This document shows, one piece after another, positions 1 through 8,578 of a stretch of 64,000 bases of DNA. Every line of letters begins with the position of its first letter. Position 1 is the first letter of the stretch. Origin of the DNA: Microvirga lenta (GTDB taxonomy: Bacteria > Pseudomonadota > Alphaproteobacteria > Rhizobiales > Beijerinckiaceae); assembly GCF_020532555.1 (NCBI RefSeq), contig NZ_JAJBBR010000006.1:80864-144863 (forward strand), given 5' to 3'. The notes beneath the pieces were generated by a model. That model made no database searches and was not told where the DNA came from. It saw nothing but the letters and a program-made list of their open reading frames with translations. Made by a program: the position numbers and the translations under genes.

Positions 1-1
1 G

Positions 2-526
2 AAGCTCTATGGCATGATCGCCGAGTTCAGGAAGCCGGAGGCTCTTGCGGAGGCCGTGAAGGAGGCCAGCCGGGCCGGCTATACGCGGCTCGATGCGTTC
101 AGCCCCTTTCCCTTGCGTGATGTAGCCCACCTCCTGGGAGCCCGGACCTCCGCCATTCCGTGGATCGCCGTCGTTGCCGGGCTGGCCGGCGCCGTCGTTC
201 AATATGGCTCCCAGTACTGGATGAACGTGATCGACTATCCCATCAATGTCGGAGGGCGGCCCCTTCACAGCTGGCCGACCTTCATTCCGGCGACCCTGAT
301 CGTCGCCATCCTCTGGGCGGGCGTGGCGACGCTTCTCGGTCTGCTGATCATCCTGCGCCTGCCGCGGCTCCATCATCCCATCTTCGCGGTCCATGGCTTC
401 GAGCGCGCCTCAGAGGACCGCTTCTTTCTCTGCATCCTGAGCGAGGATCCGCTCTTCGACGAGGAGGGAACAAGGCGCTTTCTCGAAACGCTTGCTCCGC
501 AGATCGTCCGCGAGGTTCCGGCATGA
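2..526 (+). CDS. actD: Alternative complex III subunit ActD (DUF3341), 5' partial
   Basis: Membrane subunit of alternative complex III, the quinol:cytochrome c/oxidase oxidoreductase that replaces bc1 in some bacteria. The protein opens with the family's IAEF-x-PEAL-x-A and GYTRLDAFSPFP motifs, then has two membrane segments (near residues 49-68 and 92-115 from the Met at 14) around a short periplasmic loop, and ends in a soluble tail. The reading frame stays open to the window edge and encodes KLYG just before the internal Met. Homologs usually carry LYG-x-x-AEF, so the true start probably lies upstream of the window. The stop overlaps the ATG of the next gene (ATGA). The missing partners actA-actC would be expected upstream. 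Confidence 0.85.
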   Translation, partial: KLYGMIAEFRKPEALAEAVKEASRAGYTRLDAFSPFPLRDVAHLLGARTSAIPWIAVVAGLAGAVVQYGSQYWMNVIDYPINVGGRPLHSWPTFIPATLIVAILWAGVATLLGLLIILRLPRLHHPIFAVHGFERASEDRFFLCILSEDPLFDEEGTRRFLETLAPQIVREVPA

Positions 527-1017
527 GACCGGCCTTCGTGCTACTCGGCGCTGCGCTTCTGGCCGCCTGCGATTCAGGGACCGAGGTCACGCCCTCCATC
601 TCCTCGACGCGGGTCGTTCAGCGGGCCTATGTGCCGGCGCCGCCCGGTGTCGTCCCCCGGGGCACGAGCGCCTATCTTGCCGCCGTCGCGCCTCCCGGTC
701 CGGAGGTTACGCCGGAACTCATCCGCCGCGGCCAGGAGCGCTTCCTCGCCTTCTGCTCGCCATGCCACGGTCCGAACGGGCAGGGCAATGGACCGGTGGT
801 CTCCCGCGGATTTCCGGCGCCGCCCTCCTACCATCAGGAGCGCATCCAGGCTTTATCGCCGGCCCAGATCGTGACTGTCATCACCTTGGGGAAAGGCATG
901 ATGTTTTCCTACGCGGATCGCGTGTCGCCGGAAGATCGCTGGGCCATCGCGCACTATGTCAAGCAGCTGCAGGCGAGCGGGCCCGCATCGGCGGCGGGTC
1001 AGAGGCCGGTCCCATGA
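523..1017 (+). CDS. actE: Alternative complex III monoheme cytochrome c subunit ActE (lipoprotein)
   Basis: Monoheme c-type cytochrome of alternative complex III, expected on the periplasmic face, passing electrons from the quinol-oxidising core to the terminal oxidase. The start at 523 gives a lipoprotein signal (MRPAFVLLGAALLAAC) with lipobox LAAC, so Cys16 is the likely lipidated residue. One heme motif CSPCH is followed by GPNGQGNGP, and a Met suitable as distal ligand occurs in the GKGMMFSY segment. The length of 164 residues fits the subunit. ATGA overlaps on both sides suggest translational coupling to actD and actF. Confidence 0.86.
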   Translation: MRPAFVLLGAALLAACDSGTEVTPSISSTRVVQRAYVPAPPGVVPRGTSAYLAAVAPPGPEVTPELIRRGQERFLAFCSPCHGPNGQGNGPVVSRGFPAPPSYHQERIQALSPAQIVTVITLGKGMMFSYADRVSPEDRWAIAHYVKQLQASGPASAAGQRPVP

Positions 1018-2066
1018 GCACGTCAGTCGCCATCTCCCGGGGCAGGATCGTGGCTGGCCCGCTTCTGGTCGCGGCGGTTCTGGCAGCCCTGGCGGCCGTC
1101 CTCGTCCGGACGAGCGGGACCGGCCTCGAAGCCACCTACGTGGTCTTCATCGTGGTCGCAGGGCTGGCGATGGGCAGTCTCGCCCTGCTGATGATCGGCC
1201 ATCTCATGAACGAGGGCTGGCTTGCCCCGGTACGCTCGGAGGCCGAGGCCGCGGCGCTTACGATGCCGCTGCTCTTCCTCATGGGGATTCCGCTCGCTTT
1301 GGGTCTGGAGCAGCTCTTTCCGTGGGCCGATAACGGGATCGACCTGCCGTCCGGTCGGACCGTCTTCCTCAGCCCCGCGTTTTTTCTCGTTCGCAGCGTC
1401 GTGTACATTCTGATCGCCAGCGTGATCGCATTCTGGCTCGCCGGCACCGGCAATCCGCGGCGCGTGAGTGGAATCGGGCTGTTCCTCCTCACTCCGGTGA
1501 TCACGTTTGCAGCCTTCGACTGGGCCTTTTCGAGGGATCCCACCTGGTGGTCGAGCCTCTTCGGTTTCGCCTTCGCGCTCAGCCAGGTTCTCGCCGCGCT
1601 TGCCCTGACCATCCTGATCACCCTGCTCAGGCCGGAGCATGCCGCGCCCGAGCGGATGAGGAGCCTGGAGCGGGCGCTCCTGACCCTGTCGCTCCTGGCG
1701 ATCTGGACATGGTTCGGCCACTTCCTGATCGTCTGGCTCGCCAATCTGCCGGACGAGGCGGCTTGGTATCTCCGCCGGGCGGATCCCGGAAACCTGGTCC
1801 TGATCGGCATCGCGTTCGCCGCCATGATTCTCGCCGTCCTCATCCTGATCCCGACCGGCGTCAGCCGCCGCGTCATGATCGTTGGGAGCGTGCTGGTTCT
1901 CGTTCAGCATGGGGTGCACATGGTCTGGCTTCTCCAGCCGGTTCGGCGCCTGTCCTGGCTCGATCTCGGTCTCGCCCTTGCCGCGGCTGCAATCTGGATC
2001 GTCGCATTCGCGATCCTGATCCGGAGCCGACCGACCTATGCGGAAGAAATGGCGGAGGAGCCTTAG
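1014..2066 (+). CDS. actF: Alternative complex III membrane subunit ActF
   Basis: Polytopic membrane protein of 350 residues with about ten hydrophobic segments and almost no long soluble loops. Position straight after actD-actE with an ATGA overlap identifies it as the last integral subunit (ActF, related to the NrfD-like ActC). ActC and ActF anchor the complex and form the quinol-facing membrane part. No cofactor motif is visible, as expected. The gene closes the act operon: the following reading frame is on the opposite strand and the oxidase genes begin about 0.9 kb further on. The assignment rests on context and topology more than on a diagnostic motif. Confidence 0.8.
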   Translation: MSTSVAISRGRIVAGPLLVAAVLAALAAVLVRTSGTGLEATYVVFIVVAGLAMGSLALLMIGHLMNEGWLAPVRSEAEAAALTMPLLFLMGIPLALGLEQLFPWADNGIDLPSGRTVFLSPAFFLVRSVVYILIASVIAFWLAGTGNPRRVSGIGLFLLTPVITFAAFDWAFSRDPTWWSSLFGFAFALSQVLAALALTILITLLRPEHAAPERMRSLERALLTLSLLAIWTWFGHFLIVWLANLPDEAAWYLRRADPGNLVLIGIAFAAMILAVLILIPTGVSRRVMIVGSVLVLVQHGVHMVWLLQPVRRLSWLDLGLALAAAAIWIVAFAILIRSRPTYAEEMAEEP

Positions 2067-2089
2067 AGCACGGCGTCGTTACGATGCCC

Positions 2090-2632
2090 CTAGTGCGGAG
2101 AGACGACGTTCCCGTCCGGATTGGGGAAGATGCGCTGGGTGCGAGGCGTGGTCTCGGCCGGGTCGGCGACGGAGCGATCAAGTCCCGGGAAGGATGGCTC
2201 CTGCCGCCGCAGGGTCGGGGCGGGCTCAGGGGGATAAATCTCGATCCGGCTGCCCAGGGAGTAGAGATAGGAAGCGATATGGCGGGCCTCGGGCTCCGTG
2301 ATGCCGAGGGACGGCATCCCCGTCTGTGCTTTCAGGGCCGGCGGATCCATCAGCCACGCGATCAGGTAGCGGGGTGAATTGGGGAGAAAGCCGGCCAGGA
2401 GACGTTGCTGGGAGTAATCGTCGAGGTGCGGCCCCACTCTGCCTCGTGCTCCCCGGATCCCCTCGATGGCGTGACAGGTGCCGCAGCCATAGGCATAGAT
2501 CAGGCTTCTCCCTTGCTCGGGATCGCCGCCTTGGATCGTCAGAAGCTCCGACTGCTCGGACGTATCGCTGCAGGCGGATAGCCCGGCGGCTCCGACGATG
2601 CTCAAAACCTGGATAAGACGGCGCGCTGTCAT
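2090..2632 (-). CDS. Lipoprotein cytochrome c, class I type
   Basis: Monoheme cytochrome c of 180 residues. The ATG at 2632 gives a lipoprotein signal with lipobox-like LSAC near residue 21, followed by an acidic stretch. The heme motif is CGTCH with the downstream AI-x-G pattern seen also in the oxidase subunit II cytochrome domain. A Met suitable as sixth ligand lies in TGMPSLGI, and a long Pro-rich tail follows. It is transcribed opposite to both flanking operons. A role as electron shuttle between complex III and the caa3 oxidase is inferred from position. Longer starts upstream would disrupt the signal peptide. Confidence 0.85.
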   Translation of the reverse strand: MTARRLIQVLSIVGAAGLSACSDTSEQSELLTIQGGDPEQGRSLIYAYGCGTCHAIEGIRGARGRVGPHLDDYSQQRLLAGFLPNSPRYLIAWLMDPPALKAQTGMPSLGITEPEARHIASYLYSLGSRIEIYPPEPAPTLRRQEPSFPGLDRSVADPAETTPRTQRIFPNPDGNVVSPH

Positions 2633-2945
2633 CTGCTTGTTTTCACAACCCCTGAGGCGGAAACCTTCAAAGCGTTGCCGTGTTCCAGTGGCGGAGGCGA
2701 CAGGAGGCGCGCAGCCATGGCGGGACGGGCGCCAGAATAGGCGGTGCTCATGGGGGATGGACATGATCGCATCCGCGAGGTGACGGTCCTCCAGAGGTGT
2801 GGGCCGGCAGGCGCGGCGGAGCGAGCAAAGGGCTGCTGCGGCAATAAGCGAGGTCGCTGGCAGGCGCTTTGCGACGGCTTTCAGGGAACCATCCGTCACG
2901 GTCAAGCTTTTCTGTTCAACCCACATAAGGCTCACGTAGGGCGGG
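2633..2945. other. Divergent intergenic region between cytochrome c and ctaC
   Basis: 313 bases that must hold the promoters for the leftward cytochrome c gene and the rightward oxidase genes. No FixK-type box or clear inverted repeat was recognised. A purine-rich stretch (AGGGCGGG) directly before the ATG at 2946 serves as ribosome binding site for ctaC. Confidence 0.4.
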
Positions 2946-3983
2946 ATGGACCTGAAATCGACACGACCTCGCCCGTCACGGGCGCTGGATCCGCTGCTGG
3001 CATGCACCAGATGGCTGGCGCTCGTCTCGGGGGTGCCGGTTCTTGCCGGGTGCAGCGGCATACAATCCGCCCTCGACCCCGCCGGCAACGACGCCTACGA
3101 AATCTACCTGCTCACCATCGTGATGACAGTCGGCGGCACGCTCATCTTCGTCGGCGTGACCGCGCTTCTGCTCTATGCCATTTTCTCCCGTCCCGAGCAG
3201 AGGGCATGGCTCGGCACCCGACGCACCATCGTCTATGGCGGGCTTGCCTTTCCCATCGTGACCCTGACCTTTCTGCTGCCCTACGGCCTCACCGTCATGC
3301 GGGATACGGACGTGCCGACGGCCGACGCCTTGCAGATCGAAGTGATCGGGGAGCAGTTCTGGTGGCGGGTGCGCTATCCTGCGGAGCAGGGGCAGCCGGA
3401 GGTTACGACGGCCAACGAGGTCGCGCTGCCTATCGGGCGCCGGGTCACGGTAACCGTCACTGCCGCCGATGTGATCCACAGCTTCTGGATCCCGAACCTG
3501 GCCGGGAAAATCGACATGATCCCCGGGCGGGTCAACCGCTTCAGCTTCACGGTGGAGCGCCCCGGCGTCTATCGCGGGGTCTGTGCCGAATTCTGCGGCG
3601 ACCAGCACGCCCTCATGGCGTTCGACGTCCTGGCCATGGAGGATGCCGAGTTTTCCGCCTGGCGCGCGGCGCAGGCGGCTCCTGCCCGGGAGCCGGTGAC
3701 GCCCTTCCTCGAGCGGGGCCGCGAGCTGTTTCGCAGCGGCGGCTGCGGCAATTGCCACGCGATCAGGGGAACGGAGGCAAACGGTCAGTTCGGGCCCGAT
3801 CTCACTCATGTGGGCAGCCGCCGCACGATCGGAGCCGGGCAGTTCCCCAACAATATCGGTACGCTCGGCGGCTGGATCGCCAACACGCAGCATCTCAAGC
3901 CTGGCGTGCGCATGCCGTCCTACGGCATGTTGACAGGCGAGGACCTGCGGGCCATCGCCGGATATCTGGAGAGCCTGAAATGA
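2946..3983 (+). CDS. ctaC: Cytochrome c oxidase subunit II with fused cytochrome c domain (caa3 type)
   Basis: Subunit II accepts electrons at the CuA centre and delivers them to heme a of subunit I. The N-terminus has a lipobox (VLAGC), then two membrane helices (about residues 55-80 and 95-115) and the cupredoxin domain. All CuA ligands are visible: His in DVIHSFW and the cluster CAEFCGDQHALM. A C-terminal class I cytochrome c domain carries CGNCH and a Met in GVRMPSYGML. This fusion defines caa3-type oxidases, which take electrons directly from a membrane-bound donor such as alternative complex III. Length is 345 residues. It overlaps the next gene by an ATGA. Confidence 0.95.
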   Translation: MDLKSTRPRPSRALDPLLACTRWLALVSGVPVLAGCSGIQSALDPAGNDAYEIYLLTIVMTVGGTLIFVGVTALLLYAIFSRPEQRAWLGTRRTIVYGGLAFPIVTLTFLLPYGLTVMRDTDVPTADALQIEVIGEQFWWRVRYPAEQGQPEVTTANEVALPIGRRVTVTVTAADVIHSFWIPNLAGKIDMIPGRVNRFSFTVERPGVYRGVCAEFCGDQHALMAFDVLAMEDAEFSAWRAAQAAPAREPVTPFLERGRELFRSGGCGNCHAIRGTEANGQFGPDLTHVGSRRTIGAGQFPNNIGTLGGWIANTQHLKPGVRMPSYGMLTGEDLRAIAGYLESLK

Positions 3984-6547
3984 ATGCGCCGGAGTCCCCG
4001 AAATCCTTCGAGCGCGACACGTCCGAGTTCCCGAACCCAGTTCCGCGCCCCAAGGACGAACTCGAGAAGCTGAAGCGGCCATGGGTGCCTCCCAAGGGCC
4101 TTAGCTTCATTACGGCCGTCAACAACACCTATGTCGGCATGTGGTATGTCGGCACGGCGCTGCTGTTCTTCGTGCTGGCCGGCATTCTCGCCCTGATCAT
4201 GCGGACCCAACTGGCCTCGCCGGAGAGCGATCTCGTCGGCCACGACCTCTACAACCAGCTCTTCACCATGCACGGCACGGTGATGATGTTCCTCTTCGCC
4301 GTACCGGCCGTGGAGGCTGCGAGCGTCTATCTCCTGCCCAACATGCAGGCGGCCAGGGACCTGCCGTTCCCGCGCCTTTCGGCCTATGCCTTCTGGGCCT
4401 ATTTCGTCGGCGGCCTCGTCTTCTTCTCGACCATCTTCTTCGGCCTTGCGCCGAAAAGCGGCTGGTTCATGTATCCACCGCTTTCCAGCCTGAAATACTC
4501 TCCGGAAGACAACGCCGACTGGTGGCTTCTCGGCATCGGATTCATCGAGATTTCGGCCATTGCAGGCGCCATCGAGATCATCGTGGGCGTAATGAAGACC
4601 CGCGCCATCGGCATGAGCCTGGACAAGATGCCGATCTATTCCTGGGCCATGATCGTCTTCGCCGCGATGATCATCGTCGGCTTTCCGGCCATCATCCTCG
4701 GAACCCTGCTGCTCGAAATGGAGCGGGCCTTCGACTGGCCGTTCTTCATCGCCGAGAGGGGCGGGGACCCCCTCCTGTGGCAGCACCTGTTCTGGTTCTT
4801 CGGCCATCCCGAGGTCTACATCATCTTCATTCCGGCGACCGGGATGGTGTCGATGATCGTGCCGGCCCTGGCCCAGACGCCGCTGGTCGGCTACCGCCTC
4901 ATCGTCCTGGCGCTCATCGCGACCGGCTTCCTGTCCTTCGGGCTGTGGGTCCACCACATGTTCGCGACCGGCCTGCCGAAGATGTCGTTGAGCTTCTTCT
5001 CGGCGGCGAGCACGGCGGTGGCGGTTCCGAGCGGCATTCAGGTCTTTGCCTGGATCGCGACCATCGCGGCCGGCCGCATGAAGCTGAACACGCCTTCGCT
5101 CTTCATCATCGGCTTCCTGTTCATTTTCGTCCTCGGCGGCCTCACCGGGGTCATGGTCGCGATGGTGCCCTTCGATTGGCAGGCTCACGACACCTACTTC
5201 GTGGTGGCGCATCTCCATTACGTCCTGATCGGCGGAATGGTGTTCCCGCTCTTCGCCGCGCTGTATTTCTGGATCCCCGCAGCGAGCAAGCGGCCCCTGT
5301 CGGAGCGGCTCGGCCGCTGGGTCTTCGGGCTCATGTTCCTTGGGGTCAACGTCACCTTCTTCCCCATGCACATCACCGGCCTCATCGGAATGCCGCGGCG
5401 CGTCTACACCTATCCCGTCGGGATGGAATGGCACGAACTCAACCTCATCTCCACCGTCGGCGCCTTCATGATCGCGGCCGGTGTCGCCCTGTTCATCTAC
5501 GACATGCTGCGGAACTTCCGGCCCGTACAAGATCAGAATGCCGGCAACGTCTGGAACGCCGGCACGCTGGAATGGCTGCCGAACGGCAATTACGGCGTCC
5601 GCAGCATTCCGGTCATCACGAGCCGGGAGCCGCTCTGGGATCAGGCGAACCTTGCCAAGGACGTGGAGGCAGGCCGCTACTACCTGCCCGGCACCGTGAC
5701 CGGCGGGCGCGAGACCATCGTCACCAGTCCATTCGATGCACGTCCGCAATACATCCTGCAGATTCCGGGTCCGGGCTGGCAGCCCCTTCTCGCGGCCGTC
5801 TTCACGGCAGGCTTCTTCCTCCTGCTCACGGTGAAGCTCGTCTTCCCCTCCATCGTCTGCGGGGTGCTGGCGGTCGGCTGCGTGATCTGGTGGCTGTGGG
5901 AGACCGATCCCGGTCCCGTCCGGCCGCCCGCCGATATCGGCGGGGGCTTCACGGTCCCGGTCTACGTGACAGGACCGATGAACCATTCCTGGTGGGGCAT
6001 GATCTCGCTTCTGGTCGTGTGCGGGATGATCTTCACCTGCCTCGTTTTCTCCTATCTCTTCCTGTGGCTGGTCAATCCCGGCGCATGGCCTCCGGAGGGC
6101 GTCGTCGTTCCCCACTTCCTGTACGGCGCCGTCGTGGGGGCTCTCTATCTTGCAAGCGCGGCCCTGATCGTCTGGGCCAGCCGGAATCTGAGGGGCGAAG
6201 ACCGCCGCCGCCCCGCATCGGTGCCGATTCTGATCGCGATTGCGCTTCTGCTCTTCGTGGCCGGATCCGCGATGGACCTCTGGAGCCACTGGCAGACCGG
6301 CCTCAGCCCGAAGGAGCACGCCTATGGTGCGGCCGTCTACGGCATCGTCTCGTTCCAGGTGCTCTTCGTCGGCGTCACCCTCATCATGGGGCTCTATACG
6401 ATCGCACGCTGGCTTGCGGGCAAACTCGATTCCGTGAGGAGGACGACTTTCGATAACACCATGCTGTTCTGGTACTACACGACGGCGCAGGGTCTCGGTG
6501 GCGCTGCTGTCGTCTACGGCTTCCCGAAACTGGTCGGGGGGTACTAG
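3980..6547 (+). CDS. ctaDE: Cytochrome c oxidase fused subunits I+III (CtaD-CtaE)
   Basis: 855-residue fusion of heme-copper oxidase subunit I with subunit III. The subunit I part contains the low-spin heme ligand in TMHGTVMM, the CuB/cross-linked His-Tyr site HPEVY, the CuB histidine pair in VHHMF, and the heme ligands in HDTYFVVAHLHYV. After about residue 550 a linker and two extra helices lead into a subunit III-like domain starting around SWWGMISLL. The gene starts at ATG 3980, overlapping the ctaC stop. The fusion is known in caa3 oxidases of thermophiles and many soil bacteria. The product reduces O2 to water and pumps protons. Confidence 0.94.
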   Translation: MNAPESPKSFERDTSEFPNPVPRPKDELEKLKRPWVPPKGLSFITAVNNTYVGMWYVGTALLFFVLAGILALIMRTQLASPESDLVGHDLYNQLFTMHGTVMMFLFAVPAVEAASVYLLPNMQAARDLPFPRLSAYAFWAYFVGGLVFFSTIFFGLAPKSGWFMYPPLSSLKYSPEDNADWWLLGIGFIEISAIAGAIEIIVGVMKTRAIGMSLDKMPIYSWAMIVFAAMIIVGFPAIILGTLLLEMERAFDWPFFIAERGGDPLLWQHLFWFFGHPEVYIIFIPATGMVSMIVPALAQTPLVGYRLIVLALIATGFLSFGLWVHHMFATGLPKMSLSFFSAASTAVAVPSGIQVFAWIATIAAGRMKLNTPSLFIIGFLFIFVLGGLTGVMVAMVPFDWQAHDTYFVVAHLHYVLIGGMVFPLFAALYFWIPAASKRPLSERLGRWVFGLMFLGVNVTFFPMHITGLIGMPRRVYTYPVGMEWHELNLISTVGAFMIAAGVALFIYDMLRNFRPVQDQNAGNVWNAGTLEWLPNGNYGVRSIPVITSREPLWDQANLAKDVEAGRYYLPGTVTGGRETIVTSPFDARPQYILQIPGPGWQPLLAAVFTAGFFLLLTVKLVFPSIVCGVLAVGCVIWWLWETDPGPVRPPADIGGGFTVPVYVTGPMNHSWWGMISLLVVCGMIFTCLVFSYLFLWLVNPGAWPPEGVVVPHFLYGAVVGALYLASAALIVWASRNLRGEDRRRPASVPILIAIALLLFVAGSAMDLWSHWQTGLSPKEHAYGAAVYGIVSFQVLFVGVTLIMGLYTIARWLAGKLDSVRRTTFDNTMLFWYYTTAQGLGGAAVVYGFPKLVGGY

Positions 6548-6549
6548 CG

Positions 6550-6909
6550 GTGACCGGGCGGCGGATGTGGCAGGTCGTATTCATGCTGGGCGGTTTCCTC
6601 GCCTGGGCCGTGCAGTTCACCGTCATCTATGGCGTCACCTCGACCGTGTGCGCCCGGGGCTGGGCGGACACGACAGTCCTCGGCGCCGGAATCGTCCCCT
6701 TCACGGTCGCCGGAACGACCCTGGTGGCCGCTGTTGCGGCTGCCGCGTTTCTCGTCCACGCCCTCCGGAAGCATCGGCGGCTGCAATCGGCGGATGCTTC
6801 CGTCACCGATGTCTTCCTGATCCAGGGAGCAGTCCTGATCAGCGCCTTTTCCATCGCGGCCATTCTCTGGCACGGACTGCCGGCCCTCATCCTCCCTGCG
6901 TGCTCCTGA
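6550..6909 (+). CDS. Small three-helix membrane protein in the oxidase operon
   Basis: 119-residue protein starting with GTG two bases after the oxidase stop codon, so almost certainly co-transcribed. It has three hydrophobic segments (about residues 8-30, 45-68 and 87-110) with a basic cytoplasmic loop HALRKHRR between the second and third. No cofactor motif is visible. Position suggests an accessory or assembly subunit (a CtaF/subunit IV-like role), but sequence alone does not show it. The function is unknown. Confidence 0.72.
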   Translation: MTGRRMWQVVFMLGGFLAWAVQFTVIYGVTSTVCARGWADTTVLGAGIVPFTVAGTTLVAAVAAAAFLVHALRKHRRLQSADASVTDVFLIQGAVLISAFSIAAILWHGLPALILPACS

Positions 6910-7038
6910 CACGCGAGGTCGCGGACCCGGACCCGATGCCGCTCTTCTGCGTTGCCTTTTTTCGTGGTCATGACCGCCCTTCGCAATTATGAGCGAGGCC
7001 GGCCGAACGGGATCGGATGAGCGTGGAGTTGGTGGGAC

Positions 7039-7260
7039 GTGGAAATCTATCGTATCGAGACGATTGCCCCTGAATCCGAAGGGGGTGGGGTCATCCGCCG
7101 GACCTTCGTTCGCGTGGAGTCTCTGGAGAAGGCGAAGGAGCGGGCTCTCAGGGTGTTCACCCGCGCCCGTGTCCCGCAGGCTGCGGGCCCTCAGGTCGAG
7201 GCCGTGCGGGTGCTGAACGGGGCCGGTTACGAGGTCTTTTCCATCAACGCGAGAGATTGA
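7039..7260 (+). CDS. Hypothetical protein, 73 aa
   Basis: Short soluble protein beginning at GTG 7039. It alternates short beta-like stretches (EIYRIETIAP, RTFVRVESL, YEVFSINA) with one charged helix (EKAKERALRVFTRARV), suggesting a small alpha/beta fold. No family is recognised. It lies 130 bases after the oxidase accessory gene and before a glycosyltransferase, with no coupling to either. Codon usage is typical of the window, which supports a real gene, but the start codon choice is uncertain. Confidence 0.5.
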   Translation: MEIYRIETIAPESEGGGVIRRTFVRVESLEKAKERALRVFTRARVPQAAGPQVEAVRVLNGAGYEVFSINARD

Positions 7261-7388
7261 CGACGCGAAGGAGGCTCGCGGACTTGGCGTGCGATCCCGG
7301 TCCGGTCCGGTCTGGTCCTCCCGGGACGCCGCGCTAGACTCTCCGGCAGGGCTCGCTTGAGCTTTCAGCGGCTTGAGGAGAACCTGCG

Positions 7389-8537
7389 ATGACGGCGCAA
7401 CCGATGCGATGGATTCCTCTTCTGGTCCTCGCCATGCTCTCGGTACTGGCGATCTGGTCGGAATACCCGCGGATGACGCCGGGCGCGTCGCTTTGGGATT
7501 TCGGCTCGTTCGTGGCGTCGGGACGCGCGGCAAAAGAGGGATTGAACCCTTATGGCATCTACCCGCTGACCCTCCACGTTCAGCTGCCCGGGTTCGAGTC
7601 GTGGAATCCCAACCTCAACCCGCCCGTCTCGGCGCTGCTGTTCCAGCTCTTCGATCTGACCGAGCCTCACCAGAGCTATCTGATCTGGCGATGGATCTCG
7701 GTGGCGTTCTATATCGCGACCGTCGCCTTGCTGGCGTTCCATTTCCGTGGCGCCGACATGCCCATCTTCGTCATCTGGGCCTTCGCCCTGGCGGGCTTCT
7801 GGGACACGCTCTTTCTCGGGCAGATCTACCTGCCCCTGGTCTTCGCAACCGTCGCCGCCTGGGTGCTGCTGGAACGGGGCGCGCCTCTGGCCGCGGGCAT
7901 CCTGATCGGCGTCGTGATCGCGATGAAGCCGAACTTCCTCGTCTGGCCGGTGCTTCTGTTCCTGGCGGGCCACCGCCTGCCGGTTCTTGCCGCAGTGGCG
8001 ACGGCAGCCCTCATCAGCGCCGTGCCGCTGGTGGTCTACGGGCCTGAAATCTACCGCCAGTGGTTCGAACTCGTCGCCTCCGACCGCGACCGCGCCTTCT
8101 TTCTCACCAACGCCTCCTTCGCGGGCCTTGCCGCCCGCGCCGGGGTGCCGTCCCTCGGCCTCGTCCTCAGCCTTGCGCTGCTGGGCGGACTGGCGGCTTG
8201 GGCCTTCTGGCGCCGGCCCGGCATTACGAGGGTCAGCAGCCTGGCGCTCGTTGCGTCCTTGCTCGCCTCGCCCCTCGGCTGGATCCAGTACACGCTGTTC
8301 CTTCTGCCGGTCCTCATGAGCCACAGATACCGGCCTGCCATGTGGGTCGTCATGGGTCTGCTCATCGTGCCCGTCCCGTTCATCATCAACCAGTTCGGCA
8401 AATCGGCCCTGGTCCAGTTCACGATCGGATCGGCCTATGGCTGGGCCCTGGTGCTGTGCCTGATCGTCCTGCTCGTGGACGAGTGGCGGGAGCTGAAAGG
8501 GGAGCCCCGGATCGAGGGAAGGCTGCGCAGCGCCTGA
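7389..8537 (+). CDS. GT87-type (DUF2029) membrane glycosyltransferase
   Basis: 382-residue integral membrane protein with about ten hydrophobic segments. The first extracytoplasmic loop carries SLWDFGSFVASGRAAKEGLNPYG, which matches the GT-C/GT87 (DUF2029, PimE-like) pattern with a conserved Asp, small residues and NPY. Another typical block is NPNLNPPVSALLF. Such enzymes use polyprenyl-phosphate-linked sugars as donors and transfer them on the outer face of the inner membrane. It converges on the arabinose-donor operon (41 bases between stops), so it may use the same lipid-linked sugar. Donor and acceptor are not determined by the sequence. Confidence 0.82.
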   Translation: MTAQPMRWIPLLVLAMLSVLAIWSEYPRMTPGASLWDFGSFVASGRAAKEGLNPYGIYPLTLHVQLPGFESWNPNLNPPVSALLFQLFDLTEPHQSYLIWRWISVAFYIATVALLAFHFRGADMPIFVIWAFALAGFWDTLFLGQIYLPLVFATVAAWVLLERGAPLAAGILIGVVIAMKPNFLVWPVLLFLAGHRLPVLAAVATAALISAVPLVVYGPEIYRQWFELVASDRDRAFFLTNASFAGLAARAGVPSLGLVLSLALLGGLAAWAFWRRPGITRVSSLALVASLLASPLGWIQYTLFLLPVLMSHRYRPAMWVVMGLLIVPVPFIINQFGKSALVQFTIGSAYGWALVLCLIVLLVDEWRELKGEPRIEGRLRSA

Positions 8538-8578
8538 GGCGCTACGTTCCGACCGGAGCACCGGGGCCGGGTTTCCTG

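Noticed and set aside
160..1017. 285-codon frame starting inside actD
   Set aside because: Its first 121 codons are a shadow of actD; the real protein starts at 523 with a lipoprotein signal.
3920..6319. Very long reading frame antisense to the oxidase gene
   Set aside because: GC-rich coding sequence creates long antisense frames. Its protein is low in pattern (His/Asp/Gly/Arg-rich) while the sense frame has every oxidase ligand.
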